The notes beneath the pieces are model-generated. The model made no database searches. It saw only the letters and a list, made by a program, of their open reading frames with translations, and was not told the origin of the DNA. DNA of 64,000 nucleotides from CAYFPX01 sp964519895 (GTDB lineage Bacteria; Myxococcota_A; UBA796; CAJQPC01), in the NCBI GenBank assembly GCA_964519895.1, contig CAZFLE010000022.1, forward strand, positions 1 through 64,000, in the 5' to 3' direction. Below are positions 35,718-44,939 of the stretch, one piece after another. The translations under genes were made by a program, and so were the position numbers. How positions within the stretch are numbered: position 1 is the first letter of the stretch; the number at the start of each line of letters is the position of its first letter.

Positions 35718-37579
35718 TGGTCCTCGCCCAGAGTCGGCTCGGCGCTGTCTCGGGCGCTGGTCAAGAAGCCCCGGTACAGCCTCGCGGCGTCGCTGTTGTC
35801 GAAGATCGCGAAGTGCCCGTCGTCGGGGAACTGGCCCAGGCCCGCGGTGATCGACTGGCCGTCGAAGGCCACGGCTGTCCCGGCTGTCGGCAGCGAGACC
35901 ACGTCGGGCAGCTCGAGACGGTGGGCGTCGTCCAGGTGGGCCAGAGGGTCCAGGATGGGCAGCCCGCCGGCCGCAGCCATGGCTTCGGTCGTCATGGACG
36001 GCGTGTACTCGTCGAGGAGGCCTTCGGTCATCATCACGTGGACCGGGCCGTGGCCATAGCGGTGGTCCAGCAGGAACCAGTGGGGGGCGTAGTTGATTGG
36101 ATCCGTGATCTCGCTCAGGAGCTGGATCAGCCCGGTCACCGGGTGGAGCACGTCGAGGGCCTCGTCGGGGTCCAGGGCCAGCACGCCGCGCATGAGCTCT
36201 TCGATGTCCAGTCCGCCTTGCTTGCGGTGGACCAGGGTGTAGGACAGTCCGCCCCCGGCGCCGGACAGCGCGAGCGCATCGACCAGGCCCCCCAGGAAGG
36301 GTGCCGCCAGCGCACCGGTCAGCCCGCCTTGGGAGTGGCCCAGGAAGTAGACCTGGTCCGGGTCCAGCAGCACCTGCTCTCCGTCGGCGTCGAAGACGTG
36401 CTGTCGTCCGGTGAGCACGTGGGCCTGGTAGACGGCGTCCAGGGCACCCTGGCGGAAGTTGGACAGGGCCGCGTCGGGGTTCAGGTAGTTGAAGGTGTGG
36501 AGCTCGACCTGGGTGTCGCCCGTGGCCCGATCACCGTGCAGGGGCTGGCTGATGCCCAAGGTGGCGAAGCCCCCCTTGGCCAGCATGCTCGCCGGCTCCA
36601 AGCCGCTCTTGCTGTCGCAACAGGTCCGGTGATCGCCCCCGGTGCCGTGGGCGTAGATGACCACGGGCCAGCCGCCGGCAGGGGGATCGCCCGACGCCGG
36701 CCACGCCAGGGTAAAGGCGACGTCTTCCCAGGTGTAGACGGCCGGGCGGCCGTCTTCGTCCCGGGCGAAGCCGCCGCCCTCGTCCCAGTAGGGCCGGTCC
36801 CCGTGCTGCCACAGGGGCACCTGGAGCGTGCCCTCCCAGGCCTGGAAGAACTGGTTGTCCTCGGCGGGCGCGAGGGCCTGGTCCCACGGGGGCACCGCCA
36901 GGCCATTGCGCACCCACCAGGACCACTCCCCGAGCTCCTCGAGCGGCGCCTGGGTGGTGAACACGGTGCCGACGGCGATGTCCCCGACAGAGACGCCCAG
37001 GGCCAGCAGCTCAGCGTGTACCGGCGCCCAGGTGTCGTGGTCCGGATGGTCGGCACGCCAGACCTCCTCGAACAACGGATGTCGGGCGGCCACCGCCGTG
37101 GTCACCAGGGCCGCATAGGTCGTCGAGGACCGCAGCGGGGTCCCGTGGAGGGGGGCCACGGTGAGCAGGTTCTCGGGTTGATAGGCGGTCTGCTCGGCCT
37201 GGAAGTCCCAGATCAGGGGAATGCGGCGGCCCCGCTCCGGCGAGTCGGGGTCCACGTCCAGGAGCATGATGGCGGCCCCGGGGGCGACCGTGCTGTCCAG
37301 ATCCCCCAGCAGGTCCAGGTCCAGTCCGCGATCGAAGCGGAAGGTGATGGTCGGGTTCGTGCCCGCCCCGTCCAGCTCGGCGGCCAGGGCCACGTACTCG
37401 TCGAGCAGCGGGTTCGCACTGGGGTTCGGGAACCCGGCCAGATCCGGGCCTCCGCTGGCCGTCACGCGCAGGTAGGACGGCATCGGCGCGTCGAAGAACC
37501 CGCCGCCGTGGTCCACGATCGGGTTCGGCAGCGGCGAGCTGCAGCCCGCGAGCAGCGCGAGGGTCGACAAATGGGTCAC
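35714..37579 (-). CDS. Lipoprotein alpha/beta-hydrolase
   Basis: A 621-residue exported protein. The N-terminus MTHLSTLALLAGCSS is a short lipobox-bearing signal. The first 250 residues resemble the beta-rich N-terminal region of bacterial virulence-factor-type lipases (TITFRFDRGLDLD). The catalytic half has the nucleophile elbow GHSQGG, an oxyanion-side YAHGTGGDHRTCC and a likely terminal His in FPDDGHFAIFD. A secreted esterase or lipase is the best guess; the substrate is unknown. The stop overlaps the coaC start in ATGA. It is divergent from the lipoprotein gene at 37668, with 88 bp between. Confidence 0.82.
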   Translation of the reverse strand: MTHLSTLALLAGCSSPLPNPIVDHGGGFFDAPMPSYLRVTASGGPDLAGFPNPSANPLLDEYVALAAELDGAGTNPTITFRFDRGLDLDLLGDLDSTVAPGAAIMLLDVDPDSPERGRRIPLIWDFQAEQTAYQPENLLTVAPLHGTPLRSSTTYAALVTTAVAARHPLFEEVWRADHPDHDTWAPVHAELLALGVSVGDIAVGTVFTTQAPLEELGEWSWWVRNGLAVPPWDQALAPAEDNQFFQAWEGTLQVPLWQHGDRPYWDEGGGFARDEDGRPAVYTWEDVAFTLAWPASGDPPAGGWPVVIYAHGTGGDHRTCCDSKSGLEPASMLAKGGFATLGISQPLHGDRATGDTQVELHTFNYLNPDAALSNFRQGALDAVYQAHVLTGRQHVFDADGEQVLLDPDQVYFLGHSQGGLTGALAAPFLGGLVDALALSGAGGGLSYTLVHRKQGGLDIEELMRGVLALDPDEALDVLHPVTGLIQLLSEITDPINYAPHWFLLDHRYGHGPVHVMMTEGLLDEYTPSMTTEAMAAAGGLPILDPLAHLDDAHRLELPDVVSLPTAGTAVAFDGQSITAGLGQFPDDGHFAIFDNSDAARLYRGFLTSARDSAEPTLGEDQ

Positions 37580-37667
37580 AGGACCAGGCTATCCGGGCGT
37601 ACCGCACCTTGACAGTGCACTGACCCGCTCAGGCGCTAAGCTGCCCCTGGAGAGCCTTGGAGTTCCC

Positions 37668-38516
37668 ATGCACCGCACCCTTCCCGCAGTCTTTCTCATG
37701 GGTGGCCTGCTGGCCGCAGGCTGCAACACCGGCAAGATCACGCTCGGGGCCGGTCCCGAGCCCGACGCGCGCCTGGTGGCCGACGTCTTCACCTGGAAGT
37801 GCGCCGACTTCGACTCCTCGGGCAAGGTCGAGAGCGAGTGGCTCGGCGTGTTGGCCTTCGAGGTCGCCCTCCAGTACGCACCCGACGGCCTCGAGGAAGA
37901 CAGTTTCCCCGCCCCCGGAGACTGCGCGGCCGACGTGGTGTTGTTTCCCCGGGACGCCGGTGAGTCCGGGTCCTCCATCCCCGACATCGACGACGAGCCG
38001 GACTGGGCCGGGGCGACGCGCAGCGGCGAGCTCGCCGACGAGGGCCACGGGTTCTACATCGACGAGGTCACCGAGGACTACCTGGGCTGCGCCGAGGCCG
38101 AGGAGGCCCTGTCCGAGGGCGTGACCCTGAGCGACGCCGGCAGTCTGGACGGTGCGACCACCCCCGGCGCGGGCACCCTGACCGACGTGACCTTCGACCC
38201 GGATCCGTCCGAGGGCGTCGCCTTCGGCGACGAGATCGACGTGGAGTGGGACGTCGAGGACTGGGACACGACCTGGATCCAGGTCCGACAGGAGCGCGAC
38301 GGCGAAGCCTGGTTCAGCGTCACCTGCAACACCACCGGCGAGACCGAATTCACGCTGGACAACGCGGTCTGGGACCTGCTCGAGTCCACCTTCAACTCCG
38401 ACGTCATCAACCTCTACGTCGGCTTCGAGAACGGCGATGAGCAGGTGACCGACGCCGATCAGCGGGTGTTCACCTACTCCAGGGCCATCCACGTGGCCGT
38501 GGTCCAAGAAGACTGA
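37668..38516 (+). CDS. Hypothetical lipoprotein (282 aa)
   Basis: The N-terminus MHRTLPAVFLMGGLLAAGC is a lipoprotein signal ending in Cys19. The mature part is very acidic and Asp/Gly/Thr-rich, with four Cys that could form disulfides. The C-terminal 110 residues (about 170-282) look like a single beta-sandwich domain. ATG 37668 is preceded by TTGGAG. No enzymatic motif is recognised. It is probably anchored in the outer membrane. Confidence 0.75.
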   Translation: MHRTLPAVFLMGGLLAAGCNTGKITLGAGPEPDARLVADVFTWKCADFDSSGKVESEWLGVLAFEVALQYAPDGLEEDSFPAPGDCAADVVLFPRDAGESGSSIPDIDDEPDWAGATRSGELADEGHGFYIDEVTEDYLGCAEAEEALSEGVTLSDAGSLDGATTPGAGTLTDVTFDPDPSEGVAFGDEIDVEWDVEDWDTTWIQVRQERDGEAWFSVTCNTTGETEFTLDNAVWDLLESTFNSDVINLYVGFENGDEQVTDADQRVFTYSRAIHVAVVQED

Positions 38517-38610
38517 GCCCGCCGGGACTCTCCCGGTTTGACACCGCAGCCCCCCGAATGTCAGCATCGCCGCCGCCCCTGCCAACGACTGGTCGCGGCC
38601 CCTTGGACAG

Positions 38611-39375
38611 ATGGATCCCAAGACCGTCCTTGTTGTGCACCCCAACCCGGCCACCCACCGCAAGGTGGACGAGGCCCTGGGCCGGACCGGCTTCCCGGTG
38701 CTGCATGCGCGGGGCTCAGAAGGCATGGACGACGTCCTGGAAGGCCAACAGGTCGACGTGGTCCTCAGCGCGATCACCCTCGACAGCACCAATGGCTACG
38801 ACCTGGCGCGGAACCTCCGCGACCGCTTCCCGGCGGCCCTGATCTTCCTCCTCGCGGGCGGCTTCGAGGTCTACAACGGCAGCCGGGCCGAGTCCTGCGG
38901 TGTCGACGGCCGCATCGGGGTGCCCTTCACCCCCATCGGCCTGCGGGCAGTGCTCGAGGACAAGCTGGGCAAGCTGCCGCGGCTGCCGGACCTCCCCACT
39001 GCAGGCTCTGGCGACGTGCCGACCTACGACGGCGCCATCCTGGTCGAGGACGCCGACGCCGGCCCGGCGGGGCTCCCCACGCTGGCGGCCCCCAGACCCG
39101 GCCCGCCGGCCAGCGAAGAGCGCCTGGCCAGCTTCCTCCCCCGTGACCACCGGCCCGTGAAGCGGGTGTCCGTGGATCCCACCGTCGTTGGACCAGCCCT
39201 GGAAAAGGCCGTCCTGGAGGTCCTCCCCGAGGTCGTCGAAGGAGCCCTGCGCACCGCGCTCGCTTCGTCGCCCGACTTCCGCCAGGTGGTCGCCGACGCG
39301 GTCAGCGAAGTGCTCCAGGCACGCCTGCCCGAGATCACCGAGCAGGTCCTGGCCCGGGAGCAGTCGGACCGCTGA
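38611..39375 (+). CDS. Pseudo-receiver domain protein
   Basis: A 254-residue protein whose first 120 residues have the fold pattern of a response-regulator receiver, but every catalytic residue is replaced. The acidic pair is His10-Pro11 (VVHPNPATH), the phospho-acceptor position in VVLSAITLDSTNG is Ala54, the conserved Thr/Ser is Ala82 and the Lys of K-P-F is Val104 (VPFTP). A linker rich in Pro and Ala (120-185) leads to a helical C-terminus (LEKAVLEVLPEVVEGAL) that may dimerise. It cannot be regulated by phosphorylation in the usual way. Pseudo-receivers such as FrzS in Myxococcus act through protein contacts. The target is unknown. Confidence 0.82.
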   Translation: MDPKTVLVVHPNPATHRKVDEALGRTGFPVLHARGSEGMDDVLEGQQVDVVLSAITLDSTNGYDLARNLRDRFPAALIFLLAGGFEVYNGSRAESCGVDGRIGVPFTPIGLRAVLEDKLGKLPRLPDLPTAGSGDVPTYDGAILVEDADAGPAGLPTLAAPRPGPPASEERLASFLPRDHRPVKRVSVDPTVVGPALEKAVLEVLPEVVEGALRTALASSPDFRQVVADAVSEVLQARLPEITEQVLAREQSDR

Positions 39376-39450
39376 TCGCAGCAGCCTGACCCTGTCCTCG
39401 CCGCGTTAGAGCGGCGGCTCTCCACGTCCTCCGAACGATCGGGCACCGCC

Positions 39451-42084
39451 ATGTCTGCCTCTGAGCTCCCCCGCACCTTCGACGCCGCCGCCGCCGAGCA
39501 GCGCTACTACGCCTGGTGGGAGGAGAGCGGATTCTTCACGCCCAGCCCCGACGACCCGGGCGAGCCCTACTGCATCGTCATCCCGCCGCCCAACGTGACC
39601 GGGTCCCTGCACATGGGCCACGCCATGGACAACACGCTCCAGGACATCCTGATCCGCTACAAGCGCATGGACGGTTTCAACACGGTCTGGATCCCGGGCA
39701 CGGACCACGCCGGCATCGCCACCGAGATGATGGTCACCCGCAAGCTCAAGGCCCAGGGCGTGGAGCGCCTGGCCCTGGGGCGCGAGGCCTTCCTGGAGAA
39801 GGTCTGGGAGTGGAAGGCCGAGTACGGCAACACCATCACCACCCAGCTCCGTCGACTCGGCGTGTCCTGCGACTGGAGCCGCGAGCGCTTCACGATGGAC
39901 GAGGGCCTGTCCCGGGCCGTGCGCCAGGTCTTCGTGAACCTCTACGAACAGGGACTCATCTACAAGGGTGAGCGCCTGATCAACTGGGATCCTGCAGGCC
40001 GGACCGTGCTCAGCGACCTCGAGGTCGAGTACGACGAGGCCCACCAGTCCGAGCTGTGGTCCTTTGCCTACCCCCTGAGCGACGGCTCGGGGGAGATCGT
40101 CGTGGCCACCACCCGGCCCGAGACCATGCTCGGCGACACGGCCATCGCCGTGAACCCGGCAGACGAGCGGTACCAGCATCTCATCGGCAAGACGGTGAGG
40201 CACCCGATCCTGGACCGGGAGATCCCGATCATCGGCGACAGCATCCTGGTCGACATGGCCTTCGGGACCGGCGCGGTCAAGGTCACCCCCGCCCACGACC
40301 CGAACGACTACGAGGTCGGCCTGCGTCACGACCTGCCGTTCATCACCCTCTTCGACGAGACGGCGACGGTCAACGCGGCAGGTGGCCCCTACGCCGGCCA
40401 GGATCGCTTCGAGGCCCGCGAGAACATCAAGAGCAGGCTGGCCGAGCTGGGTCTGGACCGGGGCACCGAGGCCCACACCATGCGCATCGGGCGCTCCCAG
40501 CGCACGGGCGCCATCGTCGAGCCGATGATCTCCAAGCAGTGGTTCGTGCGCATGAAGCCCCTGGCTGGTCCGGCGCTGGCGGCGGTCGAGAACGGATCAA
40601 CGAACTTCGTGCCGAAGCAGTGGGAGAACACCTACTTCACGTGGATGCGCAACATCCGTGACTGGTGCATCAGCCGCCAGCTGTGGTGGGGCCACCGCAT
40701 TCCGGCCTGGGAGTGTGCCGACTGCGGTGAGCAGACCGTGGCCATCCAGGACCCGACGGCCTGCGCACACTGCGAGGGCGTGAAGCTCATCCAGGATCCG
40801 GACGCGCTGGACACCTGGTTCTCCAGCGCCCTGTGGCCATTCAGCGTGTTTGGCTGGCCCGACAAGACCCCCGAGCTGGACACCTGGTACCCGGGCGCGG
40901 TGCTGGTCACGGGCTTCGACATCATCTTCTTCTGGGTGGCCCGCATGATCTTCAGCGGGGTGCACCACATGGGCGCACCGCCGTTCAAGGACGTGTGCAT
41001 CCACGGGCTGTTGCGCGACGAGCACGGCCAGAAGATGTCCAAGACCAAGGGCAACGTGATCGATCCCCTCGAGGCCATCGACGAGCACGGCTGCGACGCC
41101 TTCCGCTTCACTCTGGCCCAGGCCACGGTCCAGGGCCGCGACCCCCACTGGAACCCCAGGCTGCCCGACGCGAGCGCCCGCTTCGTGAACAAGATCTGGC
41201 AGGCCTTCCGCTTCGCCTCCTTGAACCTCGAGGACTACGACGCCGCTGCGGTGGCAGAACCGTCGGTGTACGACCGCTGGATCCTCGTTCGCACCGGCGC
41301 CGCCGCGGCCCGGGTGCGCGACGCCCTGGACACCTACCGCTTCAACGACGCCGCCACGGAGATCCACGCCTTCATCTGGGGCGAGTTCTGCGACTGGTAC
41401 CTGGAGCTGTCCAAGCCGGCGATGAAGGCCGGTGGGCCCGCTCGCGCCGCGGCCCAGCAGACCCTGGTGACCGTGCTGGCGGCCATCGCCCGCCTGATCC
41501 ATCCGGTGATGCCCTTCCTGAGCGAGGAGCTCTGGCAGCGGCTACCCGACGCGGTCAAGTCTGGGGTCGAGACCGTCATGTTGGCGCCCTACCCTCACGC
41601 CGATGACTTCCCCCAGGACGACGCCATCCTGAGCGAGGTCGCGTTCGTGCAGCAGGCGATCGTGGGCTTGCGCAAGCTCAAGAACGACATGGAGCTCTCC
41701 CCCAGGGTCGAGCTGGCGCTCCAGGTCCGCGGCGAGCGCACCGACACCCTTGCGGCCCACCTGGGCGGCCTGAGCCACATGGCGAGGGTCGTCTCCATCA
41801 CCCCCAGCGACGAGCGCCCTCTGGCGTCGGCGACGGTGCCTGTGCCCGGGGCCGAGATCTTCGTGCCCTTGGCCGGGCTGGTGGATCTGGACGCCGAACG
41901 CAGCAGGCTGGACGCCGAGCTTCAAAAGGTGGACAAGGACATCCGCGACCTGACCAAGCGCCTGGGCAATCCGGGCTTCGTGGACCGGGCTCCTCCAGAC
42001 GTCGTCCAGAGATTCAGGGACAAGCTGGTCGCCGCCCAGGCCCGCAGGGAGCAGCTCGCCGCGGCCCGCGAGGCGCTCTCGTGA
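39451..42084 (+). CDS. valS: Valyl-tRNA synthetase
   Basis: Class I aminoacyl-tRNA synthetase that charges tRNA-Val, with an editing domain to remove Thr. The 877 residues show PPPNVTGSLHMGHA (HIGH box HMGH, 54-57), the tRNA-editing CP1 region (VVATTRPETMLGDTA, HDPNDYEVG), the KMSKS-like loop KMSKTKG (528-534), the anticodon-binding domain and a C-terminal coiled coil (DLDAERSRLDAELQKVDKDI in part). ATG 39451 fits the family N-terminus. Its stop overlaps the nadC GTG in GTGA, so valS, nadC and birA are translationally coupled. Confidence 0.98.
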   Translation: MSASELPRTFDAAAAEQRYYAWWEESGFFTPSPDDPGEPYCIVIPPPNVTGSLHMGHAMDNTLQDILIRYKRMDGFNTVWIPGTDHAGIATEMMVTRKLKAQGVERLALGREAFLEKVWEWKAEYGNTITTQLRRLGVSCDWSRERFTMDEGLSRAVRQVFVNLYEQGLIYKGERLINWDPAGRTVLSDLEVEYDEAHQSELWSFAYPLSDGSGEIVVATTRPETMLGDTAIAVNPADERYQHLIGKTVRHPILDREIPIIGDSILVDMAFGTGAVKVTPAHDPNDYEVGLRHDLPFITLFDETATVNAAGGPYAGQDRFEARENIKSRLAELGLDRGTEAHTMRIGRSQRTGAIVEPMISKQWFVRMKPLAGPALAAVENGSTNFVPKQWENTYFTWMRNIRDWCISRQLWWGHRIPAWECADCGEQTVAIQDPTACAHCEGVKLIQDPDALDTWFSSALWPFSVFGWPDKTPELDTWYPGAVLVTGFDIIFFWVARMIFSGVHHMGAPPFKDVCIHGLLRDEHGQKMSKTKGNVIDPLEAIDEHGCDAFRFTLAQATVQGRDPHWNPRLPDASARFVNKIWQAFRFASLNLEDYDAAAVAEPSVYDRWILVRTGAAAARVRDALDTYRFNDAATEIHAFIWGEFCDWYLELSKPAMKAGGPARAAAQQTLVTVLAAIARLIHPVMPFLSEELWQRLPDAVKSGVETVMLAPYPHADDFPQDDAILSEVAFVQQAIVGLRKLKNDMELSPRVELALQVRGERTDTLAAHLGGLSHMARVVSITPSDERPLASATVPVPGAEIFVPLAGLVDLDAERSRLDAELQKVDKDIRDLTKRLGNPGFVDRAPPDVVQRFRDKLVAAQARREQLAAAREALS

Positions 42085-42899
42085 CCCTGGCCGAGCTGGT
42101 CCGGCTGGCACTCCAGGAGGACCTGGGGCCAGGGGATCTCACCAGCGCCGCCACCGTCGGGTCCGAGACGCTGGGCGTGGCTCGGATCCGGGCCAAGCAG
42201 GACCTGATCCTCAGCGGCACCGAGCCCGCCGCCGAGGCCTTTCGCCAGCGCGGGGTCGGGTGCAAGGCGTTGGCGTCCGACGGCGAGGCGGTGCACGACG
42301 GCCAGGCGGTCCTGACCCTGGAGGGCCCGCTGCGGGGGCTGCTCGAGGCCGAGCGGGTGGCCCTGAATTTCCTGATGCGGCTGAGCGGGATCGCCACCCA
42401 CACCGCGGCGGTGGTGGCGGTCGCCGGCCAGCTGCGGGTGGTCGACACCCGCAAGACCACGCCTCTGCTGCGCACGCTGGAGAAGGCTGCGGTCCGCCAC
42501 GGGGGCGGCGGCAACCACCGCTTCGGGCTGTTCGACGGCGTGCTCATCAAGGAGAACCACATCATCGGCGCTGGCGGTGTGGCCGCGGCCATCCACGCGG
42601 CCCGGGCCACGGCCCACCACCTGCTGCGCATCCAGATCGAGGTCGAGAGCCTGGCCCAGCTCCAAGAAGCCATGGACGCTGGAGCCGATGCGGTGCTGCT
42701 CGACAACATGACAGACGACGAGCTCCGCGCAGCGGTGCGCGTCGCAAACGGCCGCGTGATCACCGAAGCCTCGGGAAACCTGGACGGCCCCCGCATCGCC
42801 CGGCTGGCCGACAGCGGGCTGGACCAGGTCTCGGTGGGCGGTCTGATCCACCAGGCACGCTGGGCCGACCTGTCCCTGCGGGTAGACCAGGCCCTGTGA
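42081..42899 (+). CDS. nadC: Nicotinate-nucleotide pyrophosphorylase (quinolinate phosphoribosyltransferase)
   Basis: Converts quinolinate and PRPP to nicotinate mononucleotide, CO2 and pyrophosphate in de novo NAD synthesis. The 272 residues start at GTG 42081. Signatures include LALQEDLGPGDLTS, ERVALNFLMRLSGIAT, VDTRKTTPLLRTLEKAAVR, the substrate-binding RHGGGGNHRFGLFDGVLIKENH (in part), and the C-terminal EASGNLD and VSVGGLIH. All are intact. It overlaps valS and birA by GTGA junctions; grouping of nadC with birA is common in several bacterial phyla. Confidence 0.97.
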   Translation: MTLAELVRLALQEDLGPGDLTSAATVGSETLGVARIRAKQDLILSGTEPAAEAFRQRGVGCKALASDGEAVHDGQAVLTLEGPLRGLLEAERVALNFLMRLSGIATHTAAVVAVAGQLRVVDTRKTTPLLRTLEKAAVRHGGGGNHRFGLFDGVLIKENHIIGAGGVAAAIHAARATAHHLLRIQIEVESLAQLQEAMDAGADAVLLDNMTDDELRAAVRVANGRVITEASGNLDGPRIARLADSGLDQVSVGGLIHQARWADLSLRVDQAL

Positions 42900-43819
42900 C
42901 CACCCGGCTCCAGGTGCTGGAGCGCCTGGCCGCAGGACCCTGCTCCGGCCAGGAGCTCGCTGACATCCTGGGGGTGTCGCGCACCGCGGTGTGGAAAGCC
43001 ATCGAAGGCCTGCGCTCCGAAGGGCTCGGGATCGCAGCCGAGCCGGGCCGTGGCTACGCCCTCACCGACCCGGCCGGGTTCGGTTCGGCGACCCTGTCCT
43101 GGCGCTGTGCGCGCACCGTGGACTTTCGAGAGACCTGCGCGTCCACGAACCACGAGGCCTTCCAGCGGGGCTTGGGCGCTGCGCCCGGCGGGACCGTGGT
43201 GGTGGCGGACCACCAGACCGGGGGTCGCGGGCGCCTGGGCCGGCGCTGGGAGAGCGAGCGGGGCGAGAACCTCACCTTCTCCCTGGTCCTGCGGCCGTCC
43301 TTGCCCCCACGGGATGCCCCGCTCCTGTGCCTGGCGGCCGCTGTCGCCGTGGCCGAGGTGCTCGACGAGCGCATCAAGTGGCCCAACGACGTGCTGGACG
43401 GCCAGGGCCGCAAGCTCGCCGGCATCCTGGCCGAAGTGCACGCCGAGGTGGACCGGCTGCACTTCCTGGTCATCGGGGTCGGGGTGAACGTGAACCAGCA
43501 GGCCTTCTCGGACGACCTGCCCGACGCGGCCTCGGTCTGTTGGCGGCAGGGTCCCCAGGATCGGGCGGCGCTCCTGGCCCGGCTCGTCGAGACCATCGAG
43601 GACACCGCCGTGCTGGTCGGCTCCCACACACCCCAGGTCCTGGACCGCTGGCGGGCCCGCAGCTGGACCCTGGGCCGGCGTGTGCGGGTCGGGGAGGCGG
43701 GCCTGGAGGGCCAGGCCGTCGACCTGCGCGACGACGGCGCGCTGCTGGTGGCCACCTCCCAGGGCCTGCACCCGGTGCTCGCAGGGGACGTGACCCTGGT
43801 GGCGGGGCTGCCGGTGTAG
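42896..43819 (+). CDS. birA: Bifunctional biotin-[acetyl-CoA carboxylase] ligase / repressor
   Basis: Activates biotin with ATP and attaches it to biotin-dependent carboxylases. The N-terminal 60 residues form a winged helix (SGQELADILGVSRTAVWKAI) that in BirA binds operator DNA, so it may also repress biotin genes. The ligase domain has the biotinyl-AMP loop TGGRGRLGRRW, the conserved KWPNDVL with the catalytic Lys, and KLAGILAE. A C-terminal SH3-like domain follows. GTG 42896 overlaps the nadC stop; an apparently longer upstream frame is a shadow of nadC. The protein has 307 residues, close to E. coli BirA (321). Confidence 0.96.
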   Translation: MTTRLQVLERLAAGPCSGQELADILGVSRTAVWKAIEGLRSEGLGIAAEPGRGYALTDPAGFGSATLSWRCARTVDFRETCASTNHEAFQRGLGAAPGGTVVVADHQTGGRGRLGRRWESERGENLTFSLVLRPSLPPRDAPLLCLAAAVAVAEVLDERIKWPNDVLDGQGRKLAGILAEVHAEVDRLHFLVIGVGVNVNQQAFSDDLPDAASVCWRQGPQDRAALLARLVETIEDTAVLVGSHTPQVLDRWRARSWTLGRRVRVGEAGLEGQAVDLRDDGALLVATSQGLHPVLAGDVTLVAGLPV

Positions 43820-43828
43820 GCTGCCCAC

Positions 43829-44761
43829 GTGTGGTGGTTGACCAGCTTGGGACTGGCGTGCACGGAGCCCGGGCCAGAGTTGGATCGGGCCGCCGAGTCC
43901 TCTCTCTTCGAGGTCCAGGTCTGGGCCGGAGATGGGATCGAAGTGGAGCCCTGGCGCGAGAACGTGCTGCGCGGACTGCGCTTCTACCGCCTCAGCGATG
44001 GCCACCGCAGTTGGGGGGCCATGTCCGTGGAAGGCCAGCCCGTGCCCCTGGAGGGCCCGTCTGCATTCCGAGCACTCCTGCGCCACGTGGACCTGGGCCT
44101 GGTCGAGGACGACCTGCTGGCAGGCCTGGCGATGCTGCTGGTGGAGCCGGGAAACCGGGTCGCAGGGGGCGCCCCATGGGCTGCGGCGGACCCCACCGAC
44201 ACGCGGGTGCCCGAGCAGCAGGCCCTGGCTCAGCCGGCGCTGCTCCAGGACGCCGAGCTCACCTACTGGCACTGGCACGAGAGCGGCCACGAGCTGGTGC
44301 GCTGCCGGGTCATGATCGACAGCCTGTACGTGGCCTGCGAGGCCGGCTCGGCACTGGTCGACGAAGCGGCCAACAAAGAGGACCTGGTGGCCCGGGCTCG
44401 GCGTGAGCTGGCGACCCCGGATCCCCAAGCCCGGGTCGCAGGCGTGCATCGCCTCACCCGGGCCGACTCCACCCTGGCGGGCGGGCTCCTGCTCGAGGTG
44501 GCCAGGCTCGATGCCAGCCCCAAGGTCCGCGAGGCCGCGGTCGGTGCCCTGGGCCACCTGGCCCCCCCCGGCGCGGGCGAAGTGCTCACCGAGATCCTGC
44601 TGAACGACACCGAGGCCCGGGTCCGCCAGCTGGCAGCCCGAGTGCTCCCCGGCTTCGACTCCGAGGGCCTGGAGCTCCAGCTCCAGATCTCCGCCAAGGG
44701 CGACCCCGACGCCGACGTGCGCATGGCGGCCGCAAATGCGCTGCGTGAATTGCAGCGCTGA
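43829..44761 (+). CDS. HEAT-repeat-like protein
   Basis: A 310-residue protein starting at GTG 43829, 9 bp after birA. The N-terminus MWWLTSLGLACTEP could be a short lipoprotein signal with Cys11. Residues 20-180 are an unrecognised domain. Residues 185-310 contain HEAT-like helical repeats (EVARLDASPKVREAAVGALG and ILLNDTEARVRQLAARVLPG). HEAT repeats are protein-binding scaffolds. Two GC-rich hairpins follow the stop. No catalytic function is visible. Confidence 0.75.
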   Translation: MWWLTSLGLACTEPGPELDRAAESSLFEVQVWAGDGIEVEPWRENVLRGLRFYRLSDGHRSWGAMSVEGQPVPLEGPSAFRALLRHVDLGLVEDDLLAGLAMLLVEPGNRVAGGAPWAAADPTDTRVPEQQALAQPALLQDAELTYWHWHESGHELVRCRVMIDSLYVACEAGSALVDEAANKEDLVARARRELATPDPQARVAGVHRLTRADSTLAGGLLLEVARLDASPKVREAAVGALGHLAPPGAGEVLTEILLNDTEARVRQLAARVLPGFDSEGLELQLQISAKGDPDADVRMAAANALRELQR

Positions 44762-44769
44762 GTTTTCAG

Positions 44770-44844
44770 GGGGTGAGGCCGCGGGCTCGCTGTCGCTCGC
44801 CTTCGCGGTCACCCCTCTGGTCCGGCGGCCTCCGCCTCCGCCGG
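44770..44844. terminator. Two GC-rich hairpins between convergent genes
   Basis: The first hairpin pairs GGGGTGA (44770-44776) with TCACCCC (44809-44815), with an inner CCGCG/CGCGG stem. The second pairs CCGGCGG (44822-44828) with CCGCCGG (44838-44844) across a 9-nt loop. They sit just after the HEAT-like gene (plus) and downstream of the small membrane-protein gene (minus), where a two-way terminator would be expected. Neither has a T-tract, so Rho-independent action is uncertain. Bases 44845-44939 hold nothing else I recognise. Confidence 0.45.
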
Positions 44845-44939
44845 GGTCAGGAACCTCTGGTTAAGCATTAGCACGGCGAGGCCGTAGCCGCTGGACGCGC
44901 CAATGCGGGTTCAGGGCAGGACCACGGGATGGGGCCAAG

